From the NCBI GenBank assembly GCA_002307175.1, contig DBTS01000140.1, positions 33,266-97,265 of the forward strand: a stretch of 64,000 bases of DNA, given 5' to 3'. The notes under the pieces were generated by a model. It was not told the DNA's origin, searched no databases, and saw only the letters and a program-made list of their open reading frames with translations. Origin of the DNA: Rhodocyclaceae bacterium UBA1310 (GTDB lineage Bacteria > Pseudomonadota > Gammaproteobacteria > Burkholderiales > Rhodocyclaceae). This document shows, one piece after another, positions 16,959 to 26,086 of the stretch (position 1 is its first letter; each line of letters opens with the position of its first letter). The position numbers and the translations under genes were made by a program.

Positions 16959-18101
16959 ATGAAATTTTTCGACGAAGCACGCATTGAAGTATTTGCCGGA
17001 GACGGTGGCAACGGCAATGCGTCGTTCCGCCGTGAAAAGTTCATTCCCCGCGGGGGGCCAGATGGTGGCGATGGTGGGCGCGGCGGCAGCATTTTTGCCG
17101 TGGGCGACCGCAACATCAACACCCTGGTCGATTTTCGCTACACGCGCTCCTTCCGCGCCGAACACGGCGAAAAGGGCGGCACCACCGATTGCTACGGCAA
17201 GGGCGGCTCAGACATGGTTCTGCGCATGCCGGTGGGCACCCTGATCAAAAATTCCGAGACCGGGGAGGTTGTAGCCGACCTCGACACGGACGGCAAGCAG
17301 GTGCTGATTGCCGCTGGCGGCAAGGGCGGCCTGGGCAATCTGCACTTCAAGAGCAGTACCAACCGGGCCCCGCGCCAGAAAACCAACGGCGATCCGGGTG
17401 AACATTTTTCGCTTGCGCTGGAACTCAAGGTGCTGGCTGACGTTGGTCTGCTGGGCATGCCCAACGCGGGCAAATCGACTTTTATCCGCTCGGTTTCTGC
17501 TGCCAAACCCAAGGTGGCCGATTATCCCTTCACCACGCTGGCACCAAATCTGGGGGTGGTACGCACTGATGAAGGCCGCAGCTTCGTAATTGCCGATATT
17601 CCCGGCCTCATCGAAGGGGCTGCTGAAGGCGCCGGCCTGGGCCATCGCTTTCTGCGCCATCTGCAGCGCACCCACCTGCTGCTGCATCTGGTGGACCTTG
17701 CTCCCTTTGATCCGGATACCGATCCGGTGCGCGAAGCACGCGCCATTGTCGAAGAGTTGCGCAAGTACGATGAACTGCTCTTCAACAAGCCGCGCTGGCT
17801 GGTGCTCAACAAGCTTGACCTGATTCCGGAAGACGAACGTGACGCACGCGTACGCGCATTCCTGGAAGCCTATGGCGAGCCGGACAAGTGGTTTGCCATC
17901 TCCGGCATCAGTGGCCAGGGTTGCCAGGCACTGACCTTCTCGATCCAGGATTATCTGGACGCCCAGCCCAAGATGAGCGACGAGGAAAAACTCGCTGCCG
18001 TGGCGGGCGGCCCGGATCTCTTCTCCGCTGGCGCCGACAAGGAAGAAGAGGACGAGGATGATGACGACGACTTTGAAGGTGAAATCATCTACGCCCGCTA
18101 A
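16959..18101 (+). CDS. obgE: Obg-family GTPase ObgE/CgtA
   Basis: A 380-residue essential GTPase associated with 50S assembly and stress control. The glycine-rich Obg fold covers residues 1-~158 and the G domain starts with the P-loop GMPNAGKST at 166-174, with DIPGLIEGA (G3) and NKLD (G4) following. The C-terminus is strongly acidic (EEEDEDDDDDFEGE), as in other proteobacterial members. Confidence 0.97.
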   Translation: MKFFDEARIEVFAGDGGNGNASFRREKFIPRGGPDGGDGGRGGSIFAVGDRNINTLVDFRYTRSFRAEHGEKGGTTDCYGKGGSDMVLRMPVGTLIKNSETGEVVADLDTDGKQVLIAAGGKGGLGNLHFKSSTNRAPRQKTNGDPGEHFSLALELKVLADVGLLGMPNAGKSTFIRSVSAAKPKVADYPFTTLAPNLGVVRTDEGRSFVIADIPGLIEGAAEGAGLGHRFLRHLQRTHLLLHLVDLAPFDPDTDPVREARAIVEELRKYDELLFNKPRWLVLNKLDLIPEDERDARVRAFLEAYGEPDKWFAISGISGQGCQALTFSIQDYLDAQPKMSDEEKLAAVAGGPDLFSAGADKEEEDEDDDDDFEGEIIYAR

Positions 18102-18152
18102 GAAGGCGTAAACTGGCGGCCCTTGCAAACGTTCAGCGCTTCACTCCAAGTC

Positions 18153-19268
18153 ATGCGTCATACCATCCGTTCTACCCGCCGTCTCGTTGTCAAAGTAGGC
18201 AGCGCCTTGGTCACCAATAATGGCAAGGGCCTGGATCTGAAAGCCATCGAAGGCTGGGCCCGGCAGATTGCACAATTGCGCCAGGACGGCCGCGAGATCG
18301 TGATGGTTTCCAGCGGCGCCATTGCTGCCGGCATGCAGCGCCTGGGATGGAGCGAACGCCCCTCGGAAACACAGGCGCTGCAGGCCGCTGCGGCTGTTGG
18401 CCAGATGGGGTTGGCACAGGCTTACGAAAGCGCTTTCAGCCGCCATGGTTTGAATACTGCACAGATCCTGCTGACGCATGATGATCTGGCTGACCGCCTG
18501 CGTTATCTGAATGCACGCTCGACACTGACCACCCTGCTGGAGCTGGGGGTGGTACCGATCATCAACGAAAATGACACCGTCGTTACCGACGAAATCAAGT
18601 TCGGCGATAACGATACGCTCGGCGCACTGGTGGCCAACCTGATTGATGCTGACGCACTGATCATTCTGACCGACCAAAAGGGTCTTTACACGGCTGACCC
18701 ACGCAAGGATCCGAACGCCACGCTGATCTCCGAAGGTCACGCGGAAGACCCTTCCTACGAAGCCATGGCCGGTGGTGTAGGGTCCGGGATCTCACGCGGG
18801 GGCATGATCACCAAGATCCGTGCCGCGCAGCGGGCGGCGCGCAGCGGCACGCATACACTGATCGCCTCCGGGCGCGAAATTGATCCCCTGTTGCGCCTTG
18901 CTGCCGGCGAAGAGCTGGGAACCCTGCTGTTTGCTAGCAGCACACCCCTGGCGTCACGCAAGCAGTGGCTGGTTGATCACCTGCAGTTGCCCGGTACGCT
19001 GACACTGGACGCTGGCGCTGTGCGCGCCCTGCAGGAAGGCGCCAGCCTGCTGCCGATTGGCGTGAGCCGGGTTGAAGGCGAGTTCGGGCGTGGCGCCATC
19101 GTGGCCTGCTGCGATGAAAATGGCCGCGAGCTGGCGCGTGGCATGATCAGCTACCCGGCTTCCGAAGCACGCCGCATCATTCGCCATTCCAGCCACGAGA
19201 TCGAAGCCCTGCTGGGCTACGCCGAAGGCCCGGAATTGATCCACCGCAACAATCTGGTCCTGCTATAA
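18153..19268 (+). CDS. proB: Glutamate 5-kinase
   Basis: First enzyme of proline synthesis (371 aa). It has an amino-acid-kinase domain (RLVVKVGSALVTNNGKG; NENDTVVTDEIKFGDND; GSGISRGGMITKIRAA) and a C-terminal PUA domain (~residues 275-355). ATG 18153 is chosen over an in-frame TTG at 18123; it gives the standard N-terminus. It follows obgE by about 50 bases and is probably co-transcribed. Confidence 0.96.
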   Translation: MRHTIRSTRRLVVKVGSALVTNNGKGLDLKAIEGWARQIAQLRQDGREIVMVSSGAIAAGMQRLGWSERPSETQALQAAAAVGQMGLAQAYESAFSRHGLNTAQILLTHDDLADRLRYLNARSTLTTLLELGVVPIINENDTVVTDEIKFGDNDTLGALVANLIDADALIILTDQKGLYTADPRKDPNATLISEGHAEDPSYEAMAGGVGSGISRGGMITKIRAAQRAARSGTHTLIASGREIDPLLRLAAGEELGTLLFASSTPLASRKQWLVDHLQLPGTLTLDAGAVRALQEGASLLPIGVSRVEGEFGRGAIVACCDENGRELARGMISYPASEARRIIRHSSHEIEALLGYAEGPELIHRNNLVLL

Positions 19269-19287
19269 GCCCGGCATAGTACCGGGC

Positions 19288-19626
19288 CTAATCTTTGACC
19301 AGCGGCGGCAAACCATGCCTCCCGCGCACCCGCGTGCACTCGGCATTCCGGACGCCAAACAGGCCATCGGCAGCAAACTCACGACAGGGGTCCGGGCGGT
19401 ATTCGTAGATCCCGCAGTGCACCTTCTCCCCGACTTTGCCCACCAGCGCCACACAGCGCGGCGGATAACGATCTGTGCCCTGCATGCGGCAGGTCTCACC
19501 CGTCTCCTCATCGGCCAGCCCATCAGGCACGCAGCCACCTTCGGATTCGAGCTGGCTGCGATGAAAGCTCACACGCAGACTGGCACAGCAGGCACCACAG
19601 CTTTGGCAGACATCCAGATCGCTCAT
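19288..19626 (-). CDS. YkgJ-type cysteine-cluster protein
   Basis: A 112-residue protein of the Fe-S/zinc-binding Cys-cluster family (YkgJ/CxxCxxCC). Conserved cysteines are in CQSCGACC near the N-terminus, then TCRM, PRCVAL, HCGIY, RPDPCREF and ECTRVR. The molecular role is unknown in the family. It overlaps the TrmB-like gene by four bases (ATGA). A 6-bp hairpin between it and the convergent proB lacks a T-run. Confidence 0.85.
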   Translation of the reverse strand: MSDLDVCQSCGACCASLRVSFHRSQLESEGGCVPDGLADEETGETCRMQGTDRYPPRCVALVGKVGEKVHCGIYEYRPDPCREFAADGLFGVRNAECTRVRGRHGLPPLVKD

Positions 19627-20288
19627 GCTGCCTCCAGATCTACAACCAGACGATACAAAGACTGGCCGGAATCGCGGTATTTGCGCTCGAACGCCGTCAA
19701 GGGCTCACCACTGACCACCCATTCTTCCACTGTGCCGGTTTTGCCGCACAGCAGTTGCAGGGCCTGCGCCAGCTCTTCGACATAGACGCGCCAGTTGCTG
19801 CGGCATTCCAGCACCCCACCCAATGTCGGCACCGCCGGAAACACCGGATGCCCATGCCAGCGCCGGGCCAGATGCCCGATTTTCGGCCAGGGATTCGGGT
19901 AGAGAATGTAGTGACGCGCCAGAGTCACTTTTGCCTCTACCAGCAGGCGCCAGAAATCCACCACATCCGCGCGCACAAAGAGAAGATTCTCCGGCATTTC
20001 ACCGGGCTTGCCCCGCTGTAGCCTGTCCTCGCTCTGATCCACGCCGATCACGAAATGATCGGGATACTGCCGCGCCAGCTGCAGGGAACTCCAGCCAACC
20101 CCGCAACCTGAATCAAGAAGGAGTGGCAGCTTTCCACCCCAGGCCTGCATGGCGGCCTCAAATGCCTCGCTATTCCAGGGAGCATAGGGTTTGCGGAAGG
20201 GGTGATCGCGATGCCGCAAGACCAGCTCGGCGAGCTTGTCGTGCGGCCCGCTCTGAACGCTGTTAACTTCCCGTGAATTGGCATACAT
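19623..20288 (-). CDS. TrmB-like SAM-dependent methyltransferase
   Basis: A 221-residue methyltransferase related to tRNA (guanine-46-N7) methyltransferase. It has the SAM motif LLLDSGCGVGWSS, the acidic post-motif VIGVDQSEDRL, and the TrmB-type segment YILYPNPWPKIGHLARRWHG. The substrate may be tRNA, but this clade is divergent from canonical TrmB, so I give no symbol. Its start codon shares an A with the dusC stop (TGATG), and its stop overlaps the Cys-cluster gene. Confidence 0.8.
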   Translation of the reverse strand: MYANSREVNSVQSGPHDKLAELVLRHRDHPFRKPYAPWNSEAFEAAMQAWGGKLPLLLDSGCGVGWSSLQLARQYPDHFVIGVDQSEDRLQRGKPGEMPENLLFVRADVVDFWRLLVEAKVTLARHYILYPNPWPKIGHLARRWHGHPVFPAVPTLGGVLECRSNWRVYVEELAQALQLLCGKTGTVEEWVVSGEPLTAFERKYRDSGQSLYRLVVDLEAA

Positions 20289-21262
20289 CAGAGTGCCCCC
20301 ACGGATTTGAGCACGGCGGTCACGTCATCGGCCTGCCGCAAAGGACGAATCTGCTGATGCAGGGTTTCACCCTCCGGGAAATTCCGGCGCAACAGATTCA
20401 GCCACTGCTTGATGCGCCCAGGGCGATGGTGCGGCTCCAGCTTGGCTTCCACGCCGCGCCAGTAGTGCCCAAGCAAGGGCAGCAAAATCTGCCAGTCTGA
20501 CGTACACGGCGGGTGTTCGATGCCCTCCTGAGCCTCACGGATGCGCTGCGCGAGGAAGGGGTCCGCCACCGCGCCACGCCCCAGCATTACATCGGTACAG
20601 CCGCTCTCGGCGACACAGCGCTGATAGTCAGCCACTGTCCACACCTCGCCATTCGCCACCACGGGAATTTTCACAGCTTCGGCAATCCGCGCAATCCACG
20701 GCCAGTGGGCAGGCGGGCGATAGGCTTCATCCCGCGTACGGGCATGCACCACCAGGAGTTCGGCGCCTCCCTCGGCAAGAGCCTGGGCCGCCTCGACAGC
20801 CCTCTCCTTATCGCGCACGCCCAGCCGCATCTTGGCGGTCAGCGGCACCCGCCCGGCAAGCGCCTGCGCCACGGCCCGGGTGATCTGCAAGAGGCAATCC
20901 GGGGTATCCAGCAGGATAGAGCCGCCACCGTGCTGATTGACGAGAGGGGCGGGGCAGCCGAAATTGAGATCCACCCCGGCTGGCTGCAGACGTGCCACCA
21001 CATCGGCGGTGGCGCCCATGCGCTGCGGATCGGAGCCGAGCAGTTGCACGCGCACCGGCACTCCGGCTTCAGTGCGGCTGGCATTGCGTAATTCGGGCGC
21101 TACGCGATGAAACACCCGTGCCGGCAATACCGTATTGGAAATCCTCACGAATTCAGTGACACACCAGTCGTAGCTTGCCGCCTGCGTCAGCACATCACGC
21201 ATCACGGCATCAACCAGACCTTCCATCGGGGCAAGCAACAAGCGGGGCATCGGGCAAGACAT
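20288..21262 (-). CDS. dusC: tRNA-dihydrouridine synthase (DusC type)
   Basis: An FMN-dependent tRNA uridine reductase (324 aa). The TIM-barrel start LLLAPMEGLVDAVMRD, catalytic Cys103 in LNFGCPAP and KMRLGV are typical Dus features. DCPAP-type loop and length favour the DusC (U16) subgroup. It is first in a three-gene unit with two small overlapping genes. Confidence 0.92.
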   Translation of the reverse strand: MSCPMPRLLLAPMEGLVDAVMRDVLTQAASYDWCVTEFVRISNTVLPARVFHRVAPELRNASRTEAGVPVRVQLLGSDPQRMGATADVVARLQPAGVDLNFGCPAPLVNQHGGGSILLDTPDCLLQITRAVAQALAGRVPLTAKMRLGVRDKERAVEAAQALAEGGAELLVVHARTRDEAYRPPAHWPWIARIAEAVKIPVVANGEVWTVADYQRCVAESGCTDVMLGRGAVADPFLAQRIREAQEGIEHPPCTSDWQILLPLLGHYWRGVEAKLEPHHRPGRIKQWLNLLRRNFPEGETLHQQIRPLRQADDVTAVLKSVGAL

Positions 21263-21375
21263 TGAGAAAAAAGCAAAAGTCTGCGGATTTTACGCGTTTC
21301 CAGCATTTCCGGAAGTCCACACTGGCATGCGGCATGCTATCTTTGGAGTGTATCGAGAGCTTCCTGGAAACTGCT

Positions 21376-21813
21376 GTGATTGTGCTGAACCTGGAGTGCG
21401 CCCAAGCGCACCAATTCGAGGGCTGGTTCGCTTCTTCGGAAGCGTTTGAGCAGCAATGTGCGCAGGGCATGGTGCCCTGCCCCGTATGTGGCGAGCAGAA
21501 AGTGCATCGGCGCCCTTCCGCACCGCATGTTGCGCGTGCTGCCGCCCCATCGCCTGCACCAGAAGCGCTGCCACAGCCTGCTGCGCCAAACCCGGTGGCG
21601 ATTCTTTCTAAAATGATCGAGGCCCTGCGCAAAGACATGCCGAACATGGAGGATGTCGGCGAGCACTTTGCCGACGAGGCCCGCAAGATCCACTACGGCG
21701 ATGCAGAAGAACGCCCTATCCGTGGTCAGGCCAGCGTGGGTGAGGCCGTCGATCTGCTCGAAGAAGGAATCAGCGTGCTGCCGCTGCCCCCGGCAAAAGA
21801 GAATCTGCACTGA
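21376..21813 (+). CDS. DUF1178 family protein
   Basis: A 145-residue protein that begins at GTG 21376 (reads MIVLNLECAQAHQFEGWF), the standard DUF1178 N-terminus. The frame is open for 67 codons upstream, overlapping the dusC promoter region, but this does not resemble the family. CPVCG at about residue 37 could bind metal. A Pro/Ala linker is followed by a helical C-terminal part. Function unknown. Confidence 0.85.
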   Translation: MIVLNLECAQAHQFEGWFASSEAFEQQCAQGMVPCPVCGEQKVHRRPSAPHVARAAAPSPAPEALPQPAAPNPVAILSKMIEALRKDMPNMEDVGEHFADEARKIHYGDAEERPIRGQASVGEAVDLLEEGISVLPLPPAKENLH

Positions 21814-21946
21814 GCTCGGAGTCGAGCTGCCGGTCTGCCGTATCCAATTCAGGGCAGAGATAGATTTCGCTGAATGTTTCCAGCGGCGCCAGATAGCGCA
21901 TCCACAACTGCGCCAGGAACGTCTGCAACGGATGATGTGTTTGCAT
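21770..21946 (-). CDS. Small protein of unknown function
   Basis: A 58-codon gene starting MQTHHPLQTFLAQLWMRYLA. The support is the very strong ribosome site AGGGAGGGAG four bases before the ATG at 21946. It is convergent to the DUF1178 gene and overlaps its last 44 bases. It has an amphipathic N-terminal helix and an acidic middle; no motif recognised. Nothing else explains the interval 21814-22018. Confidence 0.5.
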   Translation of the reverse strand: MQTHHPLQTFLAQLWMRYLAPLETFSEIYLCPELDTADRQLDSELSADSLLPGAAAAR

Positions 21947-22018
21947 GCTTCTCCCTCCCTTGATGAGAAGCATAGAACACAAAAATGTCAGCGGGGAGAC
22001 AAAAACGTGACGCGCAGG

Positions 22019-23245
22019 CTACACCCCTCCGACAATCAGGGGAATCTGCATTTCTGCGGCACTCAAGCCGCCGTGCACACCCAGCATTGATACCTCGGCT
22101 TCCCCGGGCAAGCGATCACGTACCACCCAGCCTTCGCGGGCCAGCAGAATCCAGTCGCCACAGCGCTGACGTATTTCCGGGCTCATGCTGCCCGGCCCAA
22201 ACAGGCCAGCCCGGCAAACCGCCTCCGACGGCAACACCACCAGAGCGTCACCGAAACGATCCCGCATCCTGGCACCGAATTCGGCCACACAGGAAGATTT
22301 TACGTGGCAATAGGCCGCCCGTGACTCACCACTCAGTGGCGCACTGAGCATTGCGACAAGATCGGGGTACCGCTCCAGATCAATTTGCCGCCCTGGAGGA
22401 TTATCAATAAAACCGTGATCGGCCGAGACCACCACAAGGGCATCCGGCACACTTCGCCGCAATTGCGCATAGGCGGCATCGATCTGCGCCAAAGTTTGCC
22501 GGGCGGCGGCGGAATCGATTCCGCTCAGGTGCGCCACGCGATCCAGCTCCGGCGTATAGGCATACACGTACTGTGCGCCACGCTGCCCCTGCAGGGCCGC
22601 CGCCACGGCATCAGGCAGCTCCGTAATCTGCCCGTAGTGATGAATGTTCGCAATGCCCAGATGATGGGTGCTGAACGGCCCTTCCGACAGGGCCGGCAGG
22701 GTGACGATATGGATCTGCCGCGTCGCTTCACGCCAGACAGGCGGAACCCGCAGCAGGCGCGCCATGAGCGCCTGGGAAGGCGCCGCCTGACTTCCCCGCA
22801 AACGCATCGGCAAGGGCGCCACAACAAGCCCGCTGTCCGTGTCTTGCACAAACCAGCCGAGCAGACCATGCACGGCCGGGGGTTCGGCAGTCTGCACCGT
22901 AGTGATCGCCGTGGCCGTGGTAGAGGGGAATACCGAGGACAATTGCGCCACACGATCCCGCCACAGGTGTGGGGCCAGATCGCGGTGGGTAGCAAGAAAG
23001 GCATCTCCCAGCCCATCCACAAGCAGGAATACGACCTTCTCGAAACGTCCCCAGGATTCACCTGCCAAACGCCCATCCGGCAGCTGCAGTTCGCGATAGG
23101 CGGGAGAAACCGGGCTTCCGCTCAGCCGCCCAAGCGAGACGGCGAGATTGAAGAGCCCCTGCCCCTGATAATCGGGCAGACACATATCATTTTCGCGCAA
23201 TAGCGTCGCCAGCTGCGACACGCCGGAATCAAGACCTGAATTCAT
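22019..23245 (-). CDS. Alkaline-phosphatase-superfamily protein (phosphodiesterase/nucleotide pyrophosphatase type)
   Basis: A 408-residue protein with the type I phosphodiesterase/nucleotide pyrophosphatase fold. Metal-site motifs visible are FLLVDGLGDAF, the nucleophile segment SSVFPSTTATAITT, TPELDRVAHLSG, VVSADHGF and MLGVHGGLS. No signal peptide is seen, so it is probably cytoplasmic. ATG 23245 is chosen; the frame continues to a TTG at 23296 that reaches the tRNA gene. The substrate is unknown. It follows three tRNA genes on the same strand. Confidence 0.85.
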   Translation of the reverse strand: MNSGLDSGVSQLATLLRENDMCLPDYQGQGLFNLAVSLGRLSGSPVSPAYRELQLPDGRLAGESWGRFEKVVFLLVDGLGDAFLATHRDLAPHLWRDRVAQLSSVFPSTTATAITTVQTAEPPAVHGLLGWFVQDTDSGLVVAPLPMRLRGSQAAPSQALMARLLRVPPVWREATRQIHIVTLPALSEGPFSTHHLGIANIHHYGQITELPDAVAAALQGQRGAQYVYAYTPELDRVAHLSGIDSAAARQTLAQIDAAYAQLRRSVPDALVVVSADHGFIDNPPGRQIDLERYPDLVAMLSAPLSGESRAAYCHVKSSCVAEFGARMRDRFGDALVVLPSEAVCRAGLFGPGSMSPEIRQRCGDWILLAREGWVVRDRLPGEAEVSMLGVHGGLSAAEMQIPLIVGGV

Positions 23246-23297
23246 GGGAAGCCAATGCGAAAGGGGGAAAGGCCTAAGCCTTTCCCCCTGGTACAAC

Positions 23298-23373
23298 TGG
23301 AGCGGGAAACGAGTCTCGAACTCGCGACCTCAACCTTGGCAAGGTTGCGCTCTACCAACTGAGCTATTCCCGC
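23298..23373 (-). tRNA. tRNA-Gly (anticodon GCC), copy 1
   Basis: A 76-base cloverleaf: acceptor GCGGGAA/TTCCCGC, discriminator T, encoded CCA, anticodon loop TTGCCAA, T loop TTCGAGA. Its sequence is identical to the second glycine tRNA at 23563-23638. Confidence 0.97.
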
Positions 23374-23381
23374 ATTCTTTC

Positions 23382-23455
23382 TGGAGGCGCGAGCCGGAGT
23401 CGAACCGACCTACACGGATTTGCAATCCGGTGCATAACCGCTTTGCTATCGCGCC
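23382..23455 (-). tRNA. tRNA-Cys (anticodon GCA)
   Basis: A 74-base cloverleaf: acceptor GGCGCGA/TCGCGCC, discriminator T, encoded CCA, anticodon loop TTGCAAA. It lies 8 bases upstream of the first glycine tRNA in transcription order. Confidence 0.97.
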
Positions 23456-23562
23456 AAACAACTTGCAATGGCACGGCTTGCGCCGCCTTCCGACTTGCGT
23501 CGGTAATTCTTCTACCACTAAAAAGGGAAAGCTTTCTTGAAGCAGCTTTCCCTAAGGAATTC

Positions 23563-23638
23563 TGGAGCGGGAAACGAGTCTCGAACTCGCGACCTCAACC
23601 TTGGCAAGGTTGCGCTCTACCAACTGAGCTATTCCCGC
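23563..23638 (-). tRNA. tRNA-Gly (anticodon GCC), copy 2
   Basis: Same 76-base sequence as the copy at 23298-23373. It is the first tRNA after pgsA. The order uvrC-pgsA-Gly-Cys matches the E. coli uvrC-pgsA-glyW-cysT locus. Confidence 0.97.
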
Positions 23639-23689
23639 GTTAAGAGGGCTGCATTTTAAACCATCAGCGCCCCTTGTCAAGCCTTTTGT

Positions 23690-24262
23690 TCAACTTTCTT
23701 CCTGGAGAACAGTCAGTGCCCTGCGCATGTAGTAGATCATCGACCACAAGGTGAGCACTGCGGCCACGCACATTAACACAGATCCAATCATATGGATCGG
23801 CAAACCAAACAATGAATCTTCGACCAGCAACAGCGGAATCGCCGTCATCTGTGCCGTGGTCTTGAGCTTGCCAATGAAGGATACCGCCACACTGCGGGAT
23901 TTGCCGACCTTGGCCATCCATTCACGCAGGGCAGAAATGGTGATTTCGCGGCCGATGATGATGAAGGCCAGCAACACATTGCAACGATCCAGCCACACCA
24001 GCAGCACCAGTGCGGCACTGACCATAAGCTTGTCTGCCACGGGATCGAGAAACGCCCCAAAGGCCGAGGTCATGCCAAGCCGGCGGGCCAGGTAGCCATC
24101 AAACCAGTCGGTGACAGCAGCAAGCACGAACAGGGCGCAGGCAACAAAATTCTTGAGGTGCATGGCCAGCACGTCTTCAGGCAGAAAGTACACGGCCAGG
24201 ACCAGGGGAATCATGACAATGCGCGTCCATGTCAGCGCATTCGGGAGATTAAAGGATTTCAT
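23690..24262 (-). CDS. pgsA: CDP-diacylglycerol-glycerol-3-phosphate 3-phosphatidyltransferase
   Basis: An integral membrane enzyme (190 aa) that makes phosphatidylglycerophosphate. The CDP-alcohol phosphotransferase motif is complete: DWFDGYLARRLGMTS then FGAFLDPVADK. It has several hydrophobic helices. It is 24 bases downstream of uvrC and 51 bases ahead of the tRNA cluster. Confidence 0.96.
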   Translation of the reverse strand: MKSFNLPNALTWTRIVMIPLVLAVYFLPEDVLAMHLKNFVACALFVLAAVTDWFDGYLARRLGMTSAFGAFLDPVADKLMVSAALVLLVWLDRCNVLLAFIIIGREITISALREWMAKVGKSRSVAVSFIGKLKTTAQMTAIPLLLVEDSLFGLPIHMIGSVLMCVAAVLTLWSMIYYMRRALTVLQEES

Positions 24263-24286
24263 TCAGGCTTTTTTCCAATGACGCCA

Positions 24287-26086
24287 TCAATGCAAAGCGT
24301 TATAAATCAGCTCGGCCATTTTACGATTGATCCCTTCAACACGGCACAAATCTTCTACCGTGGCGTCTCGCACGCCTGCGAGCCCGCCGAAAGCCTCAAT
24401 CAGTTTCTTGCGCCGGGTCGGCCCCACCCCGGGGATATCTTCGAGTTTGGAGGTCAGCCGGGTCTTGCTACGCCTTGCGCGCATACCCGTGATGGCAAAG
24501 CGGTGGGCTTCGTCGCGCACGATTTGGATCAGATGCAGCGCCGGATGTTCCCCACCCAAAGCCAAACCGGGCCTGCCATCAGGATGGATCAGTTGCTCCA
24601 GCCCGGCCTTGCGCCCTTCCCCTTTGGCGACACCTACCATTTCGATGCTCTGCAACCCCAGTTCAGTCAGTACTTCCCAGGCAATCCCCACCTGCCCTTT
24701 GCCACCGTCGATGAGAATCAGATCGGGACGCACGCCTTCTCCCGCCGCCACTTTCTCGTAGCGCCGGGTAAGAGCCTGGCGCATGGCTGCGTAATCGTCG
24801 CCCGGTGTAATGCCACTGATATTGAAACGTCGATACTCGGATTTCTTCATTCCCACACCATCCCAAACGACGCAGGAAGCCACCGTGGCCTCGCCCTGGG
24901 TATGCGAGATATCGAAACATTCGATGCGGCGTGGCTTCTCTGCCATTCCCAGTGCAGCCTGCAAGGCGTCCAGCTGACCTTCGGCGCGCCCGGTTTCACG
25001 CAAACGTGTCTCAATTGCCAGCCCGGCATTGATCTGCGCCATCTCGACCCAGGCTTTTTCAGCCTGGAAACGTGCTGTAGCGACGATGGGAGGGTGATCA
25101 AGGACTTCTTCAAGTACCTGCCGCACTATGGTGGCTTCGGCTCCTTCAATCACCAGTTTTGCCGGTGCCGGATGGTCGCGATAGTGCTGTTCAACAAAGG
25201 CCAGCAAGGCATCGGCAACCTCCAGCCCTTCGCTGCCCTGGGGAAACTGTGGCCGATCGCCAAGATGGCGGCCCCCCCGTACCATCGCCAGATTGACGCA
25301 GACCACCCCGCTGATCTGCTGCGCCACGATGATGTCGACGTCTTCATCCTTGCCGGAATCGACGAACTGTTTGTGCAGCACCGTCTGCAAGGCACGGATC
25401 TGATCACGAAACACAGCGGCTTCCTCGAAGGCAAACCGGTCTGAAGCCTCCTGCATTCTTGCCGACAGTCCTTCCATGACGTCACTGTGCCGGCCCTCCA
25501 GAAACAGGACAGCCAGTTTCACATCGCGTGCATAGGCTTCTGGATTGATGATATCAACGCAGGGGGCCGAGCAGCGCTTGATCTGATGCAGCAGACAGGG
25601 GCGCGAACGGTTGCTGAAAACACTGTTCTCGCAGGTTCGCAGCAGGAAGAGGCGCTGCAGCAGTTGCACACTTTCGCGGGCGGCCCAGCTTGAAGGATAG
25701 GGGCCGAAATAGCGCACACCCTTTTCAAAAGCCCCCCGGTAATAGGCCAACCGTGGCGAGGCATCGCCGGTAATGGCGATATAGGGATAACTCTTGTCGT
25801 CACGAAACAGGATGTTGTAACGCGGTTTGAGCGTCTTGATCAGCGTGTTTTCAAGAATCAGCGCTTCGGCTTCGGAGCGCACCGCCGTCGTGTCGATCCG
25901 CGCGATCTGCGTGACCATCATGGCGATCCGGGGACTCGGATGATTCTTCTGAAAATAACTGGTGACCCGGCGCTTGAGATTTTTGGCCTTGCCGACATAG
26001 AGCACCTCTTCATCTATGCCAATCATGCGATAGACGCCGGGAGCCTCGGTCAGGTTTTTCAGGAAAGTCTTATGGTCAAAGCTCAT
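24287..26086 (-). CDS. uvrC: Excinuclease ABC subunit C
   Basis: UvrC (599 aa) makes both incisions in nucleotide excision repair. It has an N-terminal GIY-YIG domain (GVYRMIGIDEEVLYVGKAKN), a UVR motif around residue 205-240, a C-terminal RNase H-like nuclease (GGKGQVG; HRFAITGMRARR), and helix-hairpin-helix motifs at the end (DIPGVGPTRRKKLIEAFGG). ATG 26086 starts MSFDHKTFLKNL; a TTG nine bases upstream is less likely. Confidence 0.97.
   Translation of the reverse strand: MSFDHKTFLKNLTEAPGVYRMIGIDEEVLYVGKAKNLKRRVTSYFQKNHPSPRIAMMVTQIARIDTTAVRSEAEALILENTLIKTLKPRYNILFRDDKSYPYIAITGDASPRLAYYRGAFEKGVRYFGPYPSSWAARESVQLLQRLFLLRTCENSVFSNRSRPCLLHQIKRCSAPCVDIINPEAYARDVKLAVLFLEGRHSDVMEGLSARMQEASDRFAFEEAAVFRDQIRALQTVLHKQFVDSGKDEDVDIIVAQQISGVVCVNLAMVRGGRHLGDRPQFPQGSEGLEVADALLAFVEQHYRDHPAPAKLVIEGAEATIVRQVLEEVLDHPPIVATARFQAEKAWVEMAQINAGLAIETRLRETGRAEGQLDALQAALGMAEKPRRIECFDISHTQGEATVASCVVWDGVGMKKSEYRRFNISGITPGDDYAAMRQALTRRYEKVAAGEGVRPDLILIDGGKGQVGIAWEVLTELGLQSIEMVGVAKGEGRKAGLEQLIHPDGRPGLALGGEHPALHLIQIVRDEAHRFAITGMRARRSKTRLTSKLEDIPGVGPTRRKKLIEAFGGLAGVRDATVEDLCRVEGINRKMAELIYNALH

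Noticed and set aside
24158..25444. 428-codon plus-strand open frame across uvrC
   Set aside because: Antisense shadow; UvrC on the minus strand has all expected domains.
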